From Pisolithus tinctorius (taxonomy: Eukaryota > Basidiomycota > Agaricomycetes > Boletales > Pisolithaceae), in the NCBI GenBank assembly GCA_024663395.1, contig JANFAH010000014.1, positions 620,001 to 684,000 of the forward strand: a stretch of 64,000 nt of DNA. Reading direction: 5' to 3'. Shown one piece after another: positions 43,305 through 56,490 of this stretch. The notes below the pieces were generated by a model. The model saw only the letters and a program-made list of their open reading frames with translations, made no database searches and had not been told where the DNA came from. Position 1 is the stretch's first letter. Every line of letters begins with the position of its first letter. A program made the translations under genes and the position numbers.

Positions 43305-44990
43305 TCAGGGAGTAGTGCCTCTACTCTGCGTGCATTGTTCTTGTAACTCTCCACCCATGATTCCAATGTCCCATGGAGGTGATCCTTGATGGGGGACTTG
43401 TCTGATGGCCAAAAATCCCAAGTATATTATCAGTATGCCCTGCCTATGACAGTTGAAATTCAGAGCTTGTACCCTGAAATACCTTTGCACAATGGTCTGC
43501 ACCTCATTGGAGCACAAAACACACAAGTCACTTGCATAGTTTGATGCAGCTGTCAACCACCACAGAATCACAAACCCACCATCTTCCTGCAGGTGGGGAG
43601 TCCACTGTGGCAGTAATTCCATAACATGTGAGCAGGTATTGGACATCTGTGCCTCTGGAACTTGAGACAGGGCATTGCAGAAGGTTTCTTCTGTCCATCC
43701 CCCCATATGATGCAGCATGTATGATGTGGGAAATGGGAGCCAATAACAATTCTGCATGACTGCTATCAGGATGAGACAGTCCAGCATACTCTGAATAATA
43801 GTGTGTCAATGCCTTGCAATCTCTCTAGCACAGAACACTCACCATATCAATGCAGAGATTGTGATACCAGTTTGCTGGCCATTTGGCCACAGTCAGCAGT
43901 TGTACTAGGTGCCAAATGGCAGTATTGATGCAGCAGCCCATGTACATGATGATCATGTCTATGACTGACTGCCAGGCCAGGTATCAAGGTTGTGCTGCAA
44001 ACTGTTGAAGGCCTATCGCAGCGAATGGGTCATAGAAGTCGTCCAAATCAGTGATTTGATGGAGGGATCTCTCTGCTTCCTTGCAAAGGTCCATCCATCA
44101 TAGTACCACATAGGCAAAATCTGTTGCTGTCCATGCCATTGCATCTGCAACTGCTGGATAAAACTGGTCATTTGGGTGGAAAGGGAAATGATACTGGATG
44201 GGATGACAGGTGAGCCTAAGCTGATGAATGGCCCAATATACTGCATGGGAGTCAAGTGAGGATAGGAACATTGTCTGGGGTGCTTACTGGCATGATCAGC
44301 TCCTGGACATGACATACAAAACCATGCACCTCCATTTCCTGCTTCTCCTCATTGGACAGGTTGTGGCCTGTACTGTGTTGAGCAGCTGAATTAATTGCAT
44401 TCCATAAAATGAAACTCACCCATCCAGGTGGAACATAGGTGCATAAATTTCTGTTGCAGTCAGTGCTGTTCCACACTGATGTCTTCAGCCAAGAATCAGG
44501 TGTCTATACTATCAATGAGAATTACCAACAGGGTTGAATGGGGGTTATGGGGGCAGTTCCAAAGATATGTCCATGTCCATTGCTGTATTTGTCAGACAGC
44601 AATCCCAACATGTACAGAATCAACTTGACATATGGGTATCATTCCCATCTGGTGATGTGACTGAATGGTGGGAGTCAGATTCTTGCAAGGAGGGGGGTGG
44701 AGGTGGGATGAGGGCATTGTCAGTCTCATCTTCATCAGACTGTGGTGGGGGGGGTTGCTCCTTGCTATCGTTGCTGGCTTCACTAGGTTGTGGTGGTGGC
44801 ACCTCCTTGGCCATGTCCTCAAGATTGTTAGGAGGTGGCAGGGGTGGTGGAATGTCATCATCAGGAGGTGGTGGGGGGGTGGAATGTCATTGTCAGGAGG
44901 TGGTGGTGGTGGGGGGGGTGGAATTGGATCAACCATTGATGCAGAAACCTCAGAAAGCTGTGGTTGAGGTGGAAGGTGCTCCAGCATCTG
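43305..44990 (-). pseudogene. Unrecognised KDZ cargo gene 1, decayed
   Basis: Minus-strand coding-like blocks follow one another with stops and frame changes. They are an acidic Pro-rich N-terminus (MAKEVPPPQPSEASND and SDEDETDNALIPPPPP, 44814-44620), WVSFILWNAINSAAQHSTG with EEKQEMEVHGFVCHVQELI (44420-44290), then MGGWTEETFCNALSQVPEA (about 43710) to about 43305. No known domain is evident. The arrangement resembles unnamed proteins next to KDZ transposases, but I cannot give a function. The plus-strand Gly/Val-rich frames here are shadows of the Pro-rich coding. Confidence 0.4.
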
Positions 44991-45249
44991 GCTATGTCAA
45001 CTGTGGCTTGTCAACCATTGGGTGGTTCCTGCCTTTTGACCCTCCTTGAGGGGCCTGTGGATTGCAGAGGGTCCTCCCCCCTGGCTTCAATTTGCCAAAT
45101 ATGAACTACAAATGATTAATGGAATTGTGGTATGAAATTGAATGAACCCAACCTCTGGGATTGAAGCATACTCCATGGGGAATTTGGTCTGCCATAGTGG
45201 ATGGATGCTAAACAATTTCACTTGTTGGAAGCCATTGCCACTCCAAATA

Positions 45250-47350
45250 TCAATGTTCAACACCCAACTGTGGGAACATCTGCCATGAGGCAGGAGTTGT
45301 GAATGTCATGTTTCCATGCCCAGTATGAAAGATAAATGCTGGCTGCCTGGCATATAATCCAGTAGAAATGCCAACAACTACATAGCAATGGCATGGGTGC
45401 CCACAAATGCATGTGTGAGTCAAAATGAAATGATTGGGGCCCTGTGTAACAGGGGTGGGGGATGCACCCTGACATGACTGTTGCAGCCTGAACTGAATCA
45501 ATTATTTCATTGCCTCTATAATATTATATGTACATGCAGATCAAAACTCCATCCAAGATCATTGCATCCTTGCCCTCTTTCCCAGAGAAACACCTGGATC
45601 TGCCAATGTATGCTTCTATGATTGCTTGGATGGGGGTGAAGGGACATCCACATCTGGCCAGGCAGATTTCCAGATGCCCTCCATCATTCCATCTCCACCA
45701 CTCACTGCCAATTACCTCTGTCCTGATTGGGAATCCATACTCTTGCCATTTTGTAAAGGAATTCAATGGCCCTTACTGGCAGTTGCAGAATGATGTTGGG
45801 CTACATCCTGTTTAGCAGGTCCAGGGTTGATCCATGCTTGGCCTCCTTGCTTCAAGGAAGGCTTCAGCCTTACCTCCAGTCGCTTGTTGCCATGTCCAAC
45901 TGGATTTGGAGGTGCATCCTGGGTGATTGGAAGACTTTGCAAATGATCATTGCCCTGGTGCTCAGAACCATCCTTAATCTTTGCAGTGAACTCAATCATC
46001 TCAGCTAATAAATGATAAATATGATAGCCTGTCATGCAATGGAAACAGACCTGGCCTCCTTTTGGAAAGTGTTGGTAATTCATCTGCTGCACCTAGACCT
46101 TCTGATTGATTGACTTCATTGGAATCAGACACTTCTTCTTCAACATACAACACATTGGTTTCTTTCATTGCCCTCCCAGGGAATGGAGTTTTATTGCAGA
46201 CCCAGCAGGTGTCTTTCTGATGCACATCATCAGGCTGAATTGGTGCAGTTGTCTTGTGCAGGAAGGGAGTTGCTTCATGATGCTGGTTTCCAGCAGGTCA
46301 TTGTCATGGTCAGTTTCAACATCTGCAGCTATCTTCCTTCAGTGGAGACATTTCAGGTGGGATGACTTTCCTCCATTACTGACCCAGCCATGCTGATCAT
46401 GGCTCAGACCAGGCACATCTGCAGCTGTGAAGATGACCAGAGATGCCTGTTCAAAGTCATCCATGTCACTGCCTTGGACATTTGGCTGCACTGTGTTCAT
46501 GCTGCCCTTTCCATTTCCCTGCTGATCTGACTTTTGAGTCCTCCCAGCTGGGGCTTTGGATTGGGCTGGAGCAGTTGCAGGCATGTGGGACCTGGATTGC
46601 CAGTCCCTTACAATCTGAAGGGGAATGTCACTGTCCTCTGCTGGTGGCTGCAACTTTCCACCTTGATCCAGCCACTGTGACAATCTGTGCATCTGAGAAC
46701 TCACCTGGCTTTTATTTTGGGGGTGGGTCCTTCCATCCCATTCCATTTGTCAGCTATGTCCTCTGCTGCTGCCAACTGCTTGTCAGAGAGGTCCTCCTGC
46801 ATGAATGCAGTGAGTGCCTGCTGATAGACACCAATTTGCTTGGTGCTTTCTTCATTCCCAGTGTCCTCCCTCATGCTGGCAAGTTTTCTCTGCACACAGT
46901 CATGATACAATTCCTGAACCACTGACCACACAGAATATTTGTATCCAGACTGGAGCATAATTTGGGGCTTCCAGGCACATAACAGCTTCTTCAACCAAGC
47001 TGTGACAAGCTACAAGCAATTTGTTAGTCTTTGAAGACCCATTCAGAGCTGCAACCATGTACCCCAGCCTTCAGCTGCATTTCTGCATGTGACAACTCCA
47101 TGTTCTTGTCTAATTTGTGCAGCTCCCCCAATATTGACTGCAAGATCATTGGTTTTTTTGTCTTTCTGGACTCTTTCCAATCCTTCCATCTGCGAACCAG
47201 CACCTCCAATTCGTTGATGTCAAAGTTCTCCTGGTCCCCATTCCCAGTTACTGACTGCTCAGTGCCTTGTCCGATGATGTTACTCCCATCTTCTACATCT
47301 GTTGGGACCCAATCATCATAGCCATCATCTGCATCATACTGCGAATCCAT
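45250..47350 (-). pseudogene. Unrecognised KDZ cargo gene 2, decayed
   Basis: Starts at 47350 with an acidic segment (MDSQYDADDGYDDW), then NELEVLVRRWKDWKESRKTK. A second block has QKLASMREDTGNEESTKQIGV-like text and YQQALTAFMQEDL, DIADKWNGMEGP (46870-46730). Later blocks are polar (QQGNGKGSMNTVQPN) and carry CWVCNKTPFPGRA (about 46205) and a further part down to about 45500. I recall similar helical IGVYQ..ALTAF..AEDIADKWN segments in proteins near basidiomycete KDZ elements, but no function is known to me. It diverges from the transposase gene at 47771. Stops and frame changes show decay. Confidence 0.45.
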
Positions 47351-47770
47351 GAGGACTTCTGGAATGGAAGAGGGTATCTATGGGCCCTACTACAAGAAGT
47401 ATTATATTAGCCTGAAGGAAGGCATTATGGTATCCATGACATCATTCAAATTGACTCCCAATTGCATCTCCTGCCTTGCTAATTGACTTTGTGCCATCTT
47501 TCCACATTCATTGTTGGGGTTTCAGCAGCCATTAATTCTGTCATGGGTGAGGTGAGCCAATCACACTCATTCTGTTGACTACTCTGAGCCCTAAAAGGTT
47601 AGTGCTAGATGGGTTTAAGTCAGCCACATCAGTTTCGCATTGATACTGAATCTTTGATCTATCATGCTGGGATCATTGATCATGAAATGACTGTCAAGCT
47701 CCATCCAAGATATCTAAGATGATTCCTACCCACATCTGACTTGATCATACTTACCATCAACACCATAGCC
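47351..47770. promoter_or_regulatory. Shared upstream region between cargo gene 2 and the KDZ transposase
   Basis: Two divergent start codons (47350 minus, 47771 plus) lie 420 nt apart with no coding signal between them, so the region probably holds both promoters. I could not fix TATA boxes. Confidence 0.45.
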
Positions 47771-50700
47771 ATGGCCAAACACAGTGCAGGAAAGCACATG
47801 AGAATGATTGGGTGTATGCCTGGCCATCAGGTCAAGCAACTAGAAGTTAAAACTCAGACAACCAGCAGTCAGAGCAGATTGAGATTGGTTGAGGTCATGA
47901 TTGCACAACCTGATGCCACCTCTGCTGTCCATTCACCCTGCTCTTCACCATCCAAGCACTCCCACTTGCCTTCCAAACAGCACATGCATACTGATGAAGA
48001 TGCACTCAACATGGAATATGATGATAATGCTCCTCCTGTAGAGCCATTACAGTTACCTTGAAAAAAGGTACCAAGGGATCCTTCATGCAACAACCCAAGC
48101 TCATTTCCATTGTCAGACACAGAATGATTACATCTGTGAATGGCTTCTGCACAAAGAGGAGTTCATGAGGGTCCTGTTGGAGCTGGAAGCACCTCCTGAC
48201 CCACAGAACTGCATAAGTTGTGGAACAGATGGGTTGTACAGATGTGCAGATTGCTTTCACCAGCCCATATTCTGCAGGGAATGCTGTAGAATGACTCACC
48301 AATGCTTGCTTTTTCACAGAGTGCAGCACTGGAATGGGGAGTTCTTTGAGGAATTGGCACTCCATATGGTGAGAAATGCCCTCATTACTTTGCATTGCAT
48401 TTACAGAGCAGACTCAGACTGGTGCTCAGCTGCACCTCAGGCACACCAGAGCAGCTTTCCTTTCTGATCCATCTCATGTGAATGGCACTGGAGGGCCTGT
48501 CAAAATGAGTGCCCCTGAATGGGAAGATGTTGATGATGTTCCAACCCACATGCATCAGCCTGTCAGGTCAAAATATCTCACTGTCATTGATGTGACCAGG
48601 GTGCATTTCATCACAGTATGTTGGTGCCAGTGCAAAGCTGCAGAAAGCTTCCAGCTACAATTGCTGCAAGCCAAGCTATTTCCTGCTACATTTGAAAAAC
48701 TGAGTACTGCATTTACATTTGTGGTCTTGGATGATTTTGTGGGAGACAACCTGGAATGCAGCACATCTGGGATGAACTATTACTCAAAACTGCAATGGAT
48801 GACTTCTGGTGTCTTTCCTCACCTAATTCCAGTAAGTCATTGGACCACGATGGTTGATTGCAGGGCATCTAAGGCAGTAATATGACCAGGACAGATACTG
48901 GGAGTTGCTGTGAGTTGCAAGGCAATGGCGACTCCTGAAACTGTTGAAATGGAATGGCTTCCTGCAATGTGAGCAGGCTCCTAAAAAAGGGGAGTTGGGG
49001 TTATTTTGTGCAGCATGTCCACAGCCTGGGATCAATGTTGACCTGGCAGAAGATCTGGATCAGTAAGTGTTGGGATTTGGCTCATCCCCTGTCATTAACC
49101 TTCTGAAGCTGGAAATATACCTGCATGCTAGTGATGGATGGAAATTTCAAAGCCAAACATATGCACAACAGGCATCCTGCAGATCAGGTGTGGTTGATGG
49201 ACAGCCATGGATTCATGGTCACAGATCCAGATTATTGGGCATACCTGAATTGCTCATGTGTTAGCTAGAAATTGGCATGCAACAATCATAAGGCAATTAA
49301 TCAGGCCAATGCCCAATGGGGCAGACTTCACTCGACCAGAATTGGTGCAATGGCATGCACCCAGCATGGGTGTTTTTACCTGCATTCTGTGGTTGACTTC
49401 CAAAAAGGGGAAAGGTAGGATATCACATCAATGATGTGCCTCCAGCTCATGGCAGTTCAGGCAGTTAAACATGGATTACTCATTGGCAAATGCATTGCAC
49501 TACAACATGGCAGGAATCAACCATGTCCTATGCTTCTATGACATCAACTGCTCATACATGAAATATTTATGCACATGGGTCTGAAATAGCACATTCATTG
49601 ACATCCCAGATTCAATGCAGATTATGCCAGGAATTGGAATGTGGCATGTGCATGGTCACAAATAGGAATGCTATGCCTGACATGCACCCTTATTCATGCA
49701 AGGCACTGGGTGGGTAGATGGAGAAATTATTGAGACCTTGTGGTCACTACTCAACATTGCATCCACTTCAGCCCAGGGCATGAGTTCCCCACACTGCCAG
49801 GAGCTGTTGGATTTTCAGATCAGTGATTGCAACTTCATGAAGATGATTCACATGGGTATGAGCTTCTATTCATGCACTAACCTTCCTGACTGTTCGTGTT
49901 TGGTCAATAGTCTGATACAGAAACTGACAACCACAAGGGTAGCAGTGGATATGGCAAAATGGGCATTCAAGACATTGGATGAAGCAGTGTCTGTGATGCA
50001 ACATGATACATGGACCTACCAAGAGCAAGTGGCCTTCAGAGACCGAATGGTTTACCCCTCTGCCATGGATATCTTTGAAGTGCAAATGAGGAAGGGTAAG
50101 GTTCACACCTGCTCCTCCTTTTGCAATACATCTGAAGTGTTCATTAGCCCCAACAGTGCATACCATTGAACTGGAGTTTTTGAACAATATCACATCAAGT
50201 GGAGCACAGCATGGGATGGGAAGTTGGCTCACTCATGGTCTCAGGTTGGAAGAAGCAGCAATCACATTGCACATTGATCATCACAATGTCAGTGTACATG
50301 TGCCAGAGCTGAAAAGATTGGTAATTGCATGACACAAGGAGCACTTATTATCAGAGCAGTCAGGTTTTATCACAGATGCTGCCATATACATCAGTCTACA
50401 GCAAGATGTGGGAGGTGATTGGAATCCAATCAATGAGGAAGGCAATGAACTGCAGGACAGCTGATGCATGTCCAACAGATATCTATTGGATGCTGAAGAC
50501 CCAAATGAAAGCTCTGACAAAATGCTCACAGCCAATACTGCTGACCTTGGAGGGATAGCCATGTTGCTGCTTCCATTGAATGTTGGAATGGCTGCTTTCC
50601 ATTCCTGCAATTCAGACTGTCTCCATGATATGGAGCTGAGGCTCTGGATCGGTCAAGTGAATGATGCACTAAACGGGCTTCAGCTTGCATTGGTGGACAA

Positions 50701-51288
50701 GGCTGTGGTCTTCCAGAATGTGGTGTGACATGCCAAAAGCTTTAGTATGAAAATGTGTGCATGGGACATGATCCATACAATTAACAGAGTGGTTCAGAAG
50801 CAAGTTGCAATATACAAGCAATGCCAAAAGGCAATGGTTGCTCTGGGTACAAGTGCCAAGACCCTTACCCATTACCAGCAATTGGAGACATTGGATCTCA
50901 CCATGACCACAGCCACCATAACTCAGAATGCATATGCACACCAGGTCAGCAATTTGCCATGGTTTTGGTCCATTGATGTTCTGACAGATACAGAATCCAT
51001 CACTTGGATGTCAGAATGTATGTCTTTCATCTATGTATGTATAGATCAATGTTGACTGTACACATAGTTTACTGCACTCACTGGCTTCAAGCCAAATCAG
51101 TGCAAGACCATTGGTCACAAGAGGAACAGTTGCTGATGGTTGAATTTCAATGGATGATCAATTAGTTTAATTATCAAGCTGTCCAATGGTGCACCTGCTG
51201 CTTGGAATGCAATGCGCTTGGCACCAGCTGTTATGCTGTGAGGCAGATAGCAGTGTATGAGAGGCTTTTGGAGCATGCTAAGTTGAAA
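47771..51288 (+). pseudogene. KDZ transposase with CxC2-like cysteine cluster, decayed
   Basis: Starts at 47771 (MAKHSAGKHMRMIG). An intron 48068-48122 (55 nt) joins to NDYICEWLLHKEEF and the Cys cluster CISCGTDGLYRCADCF..CRECC..H. WNGEFFEELALHM ends exon 2 at 48368. Further blocks: IDVTRVHFITVCWCQC, LLQAKLFPATF, CEQAPKKGELGLFCAACPQPG. The nuclease core has VMDGNFKAKHM (about 49130), WLMDSHGFMV, CHNHKAINQANA, HGCFYLHSVVDFQKGER, CFYDINCSY (second Asp), HVHGH and VDGEIIETLW (Glu, about 49715), followed by SDCNFMKMIHM. The C-terminal helical part runs to about 51288. Stops (for example TGA 48059-48061, before VPRDP) and frame changes disable it. Block order matches Kyakuja-type KDZ transposases. 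Confidence 0.85.
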
Positions 51289-51570
51289 TAACAGAGCATG
51301 AGCTTGAAGTATATCCCAACTTCAATGGATATTGATGCTAGCCATGCGTAGCTATAGTCAGACGAGTGTCTATCATTCAATATAACCATTCAGGTCGAGT
51401 TCATCAATAGAAATTAAATTGCAGTTGCAGAAGTCCATATCAGCCTTAAGCAATGTTCCATTTTCTGCAATCCAAGCATATCTTCTGAATGGTACCCAAA
51501 TAGAAGTGGTATGAAATTGTCAGGATATGACAATACAGACAGTGGGTATCATAACAGCAAACTTATCCCT

Positions 51571-53943
51571 CTACTGTGAGGGGGGGAACTCTGTATCACT
51601 GAATACACCTTGGACATATCTACCCATTGCACCTACATCCTCACTCTGGCACTCCCACTCCAACCCCACTGGGTGATCTGCCAGGTTGGCCCTTCCATGA
51701 TATGAGTATACTGTGCCCTCAGCTGGCTGAAGTCCTCTGTCAGTCTGGCCAGTGACGTTCAACCTGGATTGGCACTCCTTGGGTGGAGGATTGCAGCAAA
51801 TATTTTGGATTGTTGAGGCAGCTGTTGTGACTTGCATTGCACCTGGTCCCAGTTCCCCATCTCCAGGGTGCCCTTGATCGAATTGGCCCTCTTGCATCGC
51901 CATGGACTCAATGGCCAGGTCACCTTCCATTCTGCTCATCTCGGCATTGCCAGGATGTCCTGAACTCACCATCACATCATTCCCATCATTGCTGGGGGGA
52001 GGTGGTGTGACAAGTCCAGAAGTTGGATTGTCAGGAGGAGGTAGTCGACCTGCAGCCAATGCAACAACTTCCAACTGCAAAGCCTCAATGGCCTGAATCA
52101 CACTATCCAACCTTTGGTCTGACACCATCTGATGTGATGACAATGCTGCAAAGCCTCAATGGCCTGAATCACACTATCCAACCTTTGGTCTGACACCATC
52201 TGATGTGATGACAATGCTGCATATTCATCAGTGATCTGCCATCATCAGCCATGGTTCACATCTGTTCTTCAAACAGGCCAGGCATAGCAGCTTGTTGATG
52301 ACCATCAAAGACATTCAGCCTTGTTTTCACTTCCAGCATTTGTGCTGATATTGCATTGTGGAATTGAAAGAGCTGGTTGAGCTCATTGCAGACATTGACT
52401 TCAAATAGCAATGACAGTTGTCACTGAGGTGTTGGAGCAGATGGTGGGTTGGGGACTGATGGGATGGGAGTGGAATTGGTTGCCATATGTTGATTACATG
52501 TCAGATATTTCAAGCTTGTCATGAGTAGAGGAAGTGGAACATATGATTTGTTCCTCTGGAGGTTGCGATGGCAGATGGTCCAGCTGCCAGAGTCGTTGTG
52601 AGGCTATGTTGGTCGCTTACTGCATGAGAGACATGGGTGGGATTTGGAGCTGGCCTCACTGGGAGATGGATTACTGCCATGGGCTTATCAGTTCAGTTCT
52701 GGGGGAATGGGTACACCTACTTACCAGGCTGTCCATGGGGAATCATTACAACTGGGTGGGACTGGCTTTGTGGAGGACATTTGCTTGCATTGGAGGTGTG
52801 AGGTTTCTTTTCCAGGCAGGTCATCACATAGTCTGCATTGTCATCATCATTAGTGTCTTCATCATCAGGGTGCAGGCTGCTGCAAGACCTTTTCTTTGTT
52901 CGTGCATGGGAGGGATTCCATTGTGAGGGAGTGGCAGGTGTTTTGTCTTTAGGCAGATGAGGAGTTGCAAACATGCACCAGATCTTGCATTTTTTGCATT
53001 GCTGACATGCACCTTTTGGTTTCCAAATGCAGGGTGCATTGGCATTGGTACACTTGTTGCAACGATTTTCACTGGGAACTATGGTTGGCCCAGATGGGTC
53101 TGTCACTGGATGGACCTGATCGCCAGTTTGACTCCTGCCTTGCCCTGTCGATTGAGGTGTTGGACAGCTAGACATACCTGGCCTGTCCATGTCCACATCC
53201 TCCTCCTGATCCTCTTCCTCATCCAACTCATCAACTTCCTCCTGCTTGACTAACTTAGGTTTTGGTGTCCAAGACAGACAAGCAGGCTGGCATGAGCCAG
53301 AAGTGGCTACTTGTCACATCAATGGCCATCCCCAAGCAGGCTTGTAGCAAACAGTATCCCCTCCCATCTCTGCATCCTCATCCACCAGTTCATCCTCCCC
53401 ATTGTCATCTCCAGTCATCACCTTCACTTCAGCATCCAACACCTTTTCTTTGCCTTTACAACTCACAGCCTTCAGTAGTGTTTCCAATGACAGTTCTGCA
53501 GCAGGTGGGAAGGCAGATGTCTTGAAGCTGGTATGCTGCAAGTCGGAGTGTCTTCCTACCATCTGCAGCCATGGATGGTCTTCAAAGGTGGCCTTGCCTG
53601 GGTGCATGATTAGTCTCCACTTTGGAAATGGGAGACCCTTGTTCTCCTGTCCAACCCTCTCATGCCATTTGCAGAACCTTTTGGCCACAATGACAGTGAG
53701 TGGGATCTCATGTGTCATCCTTGCAATTTTGCACATGGAATCCTATATTCCTCAGAGGTGCAACATGTGGGATGATATTCGGACTTACCACTACTTCCAC
53801 TACCCCTCACACAGCCTCCTTCCAAGCTGCAAACCTTGGCTTGTCAGCCAAGTCCTTTGTTCCAAGGACTTGCCAATCAATGATTTTGATGATGGAGTTT
53901 GCTGCAGCTGTGAGCTCGTTGCATTTGGTGTAGGTCTTCATTG
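51571..53943 (-). pseudogene. KDZ cargo: Zn2Cys6-type, acidic protein
   Basis: Read from about 53943: MKTYTKCNELTAAAN to RFAAWKEAV, intron, MTHEIPLTVIVAKRFCKWHE and FPKWRLIMHPGKA (53716 on), an acidic segment, MDEEEDQEEDVDMDRP (53226), then the cluster with spacing C-x2-C-x6-C-x7-C-x2-C-x6-C (about 53065-52975). A basic TKKRS segment follows. The last block (52143-51571) begins with a helix RLDSVIQAIEALQLEVVAL and ends with SDTEFPPSQ. Cys spacing fits a fungal Zn2Cys6 cluster, so DNA binding in the nucleus is inferred. It faces the transposase tail to tail. Introns are not resolved, and a 71-bp tandem duplication touches the last exon. Confidence 0.55.
52075..52220. repeat. Perfect 71-bp tandem duplication
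   Basis: 52075-52145 and 52146-52216 are identical, with a few bases of a third copy. The unit lies at the start of the last block of the Zn2Cys6 cargo gene. Being exact, it must be recent or conserved by conversion. Confidence 0.95.
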
Positions 53944-54049
53944 CACTGTTGAGACAGACATGGGTAAGGTCGGAGTTGTTGGTGTGAGGTACTTTGTGGG
54001 AAATAATGCCAATGGAAGATGTGACATGTAACTTCCACACATTTACTTT

Positions 54050-54440
54050 GTGTTTGTTGTTCCCTGAAACCTTCCCATGGAGTATCTATATCAACATGTA
54101 ATACCCTGTTTGCTACAACATGGAAAGGATAGATCGCAGTACAATCATATTACCACTTACTTAATAGTAATTGCAATAGATTGGTGAACACATCAGGACT
54201 TACAGACTGGTCTCAAAGTTGTGGAATCAATTCATTATGCCAGCTGTCCCATGCATGGGATGTGACCTCCGACAGAATGCATGGAATACCACCTATGATC
54301 GCTCAGAACCATAAGACTATCTTCTGCATCAATGCGACCTATTCTACAGCCTGATATATTTGATCCCATGTCATTATTGATGTAGCTATGGGTCCATCTG
54401 TATTTGTCGATCTGCCTGATCCTCCCATTGTTGGACCCAT
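54050..54440. other. Unassigned stretch before the right array
   Basis: I see no gene. It probably holds the promoter of the minus-strand Zn2Cys6 gene. Confidence 0.35.
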
Positions 54441-56486
54441 CCATTTGATCTGAACTGGTTCATGCCATGTTGATGGCCCCATCAATATGATGCATCATAA
54501 TACCTTGATATGGCTGATGGGCCCATTTTTACATGTTAATCAGCCCAACCACATCATCGATGGCTCCATTTATTTGATCCAACATGATCTTCAACATATA
54601 TACCAGCCCATCCATATGTGGTGATCACACAGATGACACCATAGATGGGCCCATCTATATGATGCATCATACTGCATGGATATGATGGATGGGCCCATGT
54701 GTATATGTCACTATGCCTGATGATACTCTTGACAGGCCTGTCCATCTGATGCAACATTATCCATGCCTTAGTGACAGGCCCATTTATATGATGCATCATA
54801 ATGCACCCATATGACAGACAGGCCCATTTGTATGTGTTGCTAAGCCTGATCATACTCTCCACAGGCCCATCCATTTGATGTGACGTTATCTGCATCTTAG
54901 TGACAGGCCTGTCTTTGTGTGTTGATATTCCTGATTATACCCTCAATGGGCCCATTCATTCCACACAACCTTATCCACCACCTGGTGTCATGCCCATCCT
55001 TATGTGTTGACTTGCCTTACCATACCATCAAAGGGCCTGTCCATTTGATGTGACATTATCCATGCCTTGTTGACAGGCCTGTCTATATGATCTGTCATAA
55101 TACATGCATATGACAGACAGGCCCATGTGTATGTGTTTCTAAGCTTGATGATACTCTCAATAGGCCCATCCATTTGATAGGACAGTATCCATGCCTTAGT
55201 GACAGGCCTGTCTATATGATGTGTCATAATGCAGGCATATGACAGATGGGCCCATTTGTATGTGTTGCTATGCCTGATCATACTCTCAACAGGCCCATCC
55301 ATTTGATGTGACATTATCCATGCCATAGTAATGGGCCTGTCTATATGATGCATCATAATCCATGGATATGACAGACAGGCCCTGTGCATATGTGTTGCTG
55401 AGCTTGATGATACTCTCAATGGGCCCATCCATTTGATGCAACATTATCTGTGCCTTAGCGATGGGCCTGTTTATATCAAGCATCATAATGCACAGATATG
55501 ACAGACAGCCTCATGTGTATGTGTTGCTAATCTTGATGATACTCACGACAGGCCCATCAATTTTATGGGACATTATCTGCACCTTAGTGATGGGCCTGTG
55601 TGTATATGTCACTATGCTTGATGATACTCTCGATGGGCCTGTCTATTTCATGTGACATCATCCACACCTTCCTGACAGGCCCATCTATATGATGTGTCAT
55701 AATGCATGCATATGATGGACAGGCCCATTTGTATGTGTTGCTATGCCTGATCATACTCTCAACAGGCCTGTCCATTTGGTGTGACATTATCCTTGCCTTA
55801 GTAATGGGCCCATTCATATAATGTGTCATAATACATGGATATGATGGACAGGCCCATGTGTATGTGTTGCTATGCCTGATCATACTCTCAACAGGCCCAT
55901 CCATTTGATGTGACATTATCCTTGCCTTAGTAATGGGCCCATTCATATAATGTGTTATAATACACAGATATGATGGATGGGCCCATGTGTATGTGTTGCT
56001 ATGCCTGATCATACCCACAATGGTCCTGTTCATTCTATGTGACCTTATCTACCACCTGGTGATGGCTCCATCCTTATGCATTGCCTGCCTTATGATCTGA
56101 TGATACTATCAACAGGCCCATCCTTATGCATTGATCTTCCAGATCATACCATCACTAGGCCCTTTCATTTGATTTGATGCCATCCATGATATGATGATGG
56201 GCCTGTAGTTATCTCCTTGTCTGCATGATCATACTCTCGACTATCCTGTCCATTCAATTCTGCATTATCTACATCATGGTGACAGGCCCATCTATATCAT
56301 GCACCATAATCCATAATATGTCTGATGGGCTGTCCATCTGATGCAGCATCATCAGCAATATCATGCACAGGCCTGTCCATTTGATGTAACACCGTCTGCA
56401 ATATGCTGGACAGGCCAGTATATATGTTGTGATCTGGCTGATCAAACCATCAATGGGCCCATCTATTTGTTCCTGTGTCATTTGTG
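54441..56486 (-). repeat. KDZ right subterminal tandem array (130-bp higher-order repeat)
   Basis: Units with GGGCCCATC or GGCCTGTC recur every ~43 bp. Three unit types alternate (CCATTTGATGTGAC, TATATGATGCATCATAAT, TGTATGTGTTGCTA), giving a period close to 130 bp (for example GGCCCATCCATTTGAT near 55163, 55293, 55423, 55893). Orientation is opposite to the left array. Confidence 0.85.
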
Positions 56487-56490
56487 ACGG

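Noticed and set aside
44534..45049. Plus-strand Gly/Val-rich frame of 171 codons
   Set aside because: Shadow of the Pro-rich minus-strand segment with GGTGG repeats.
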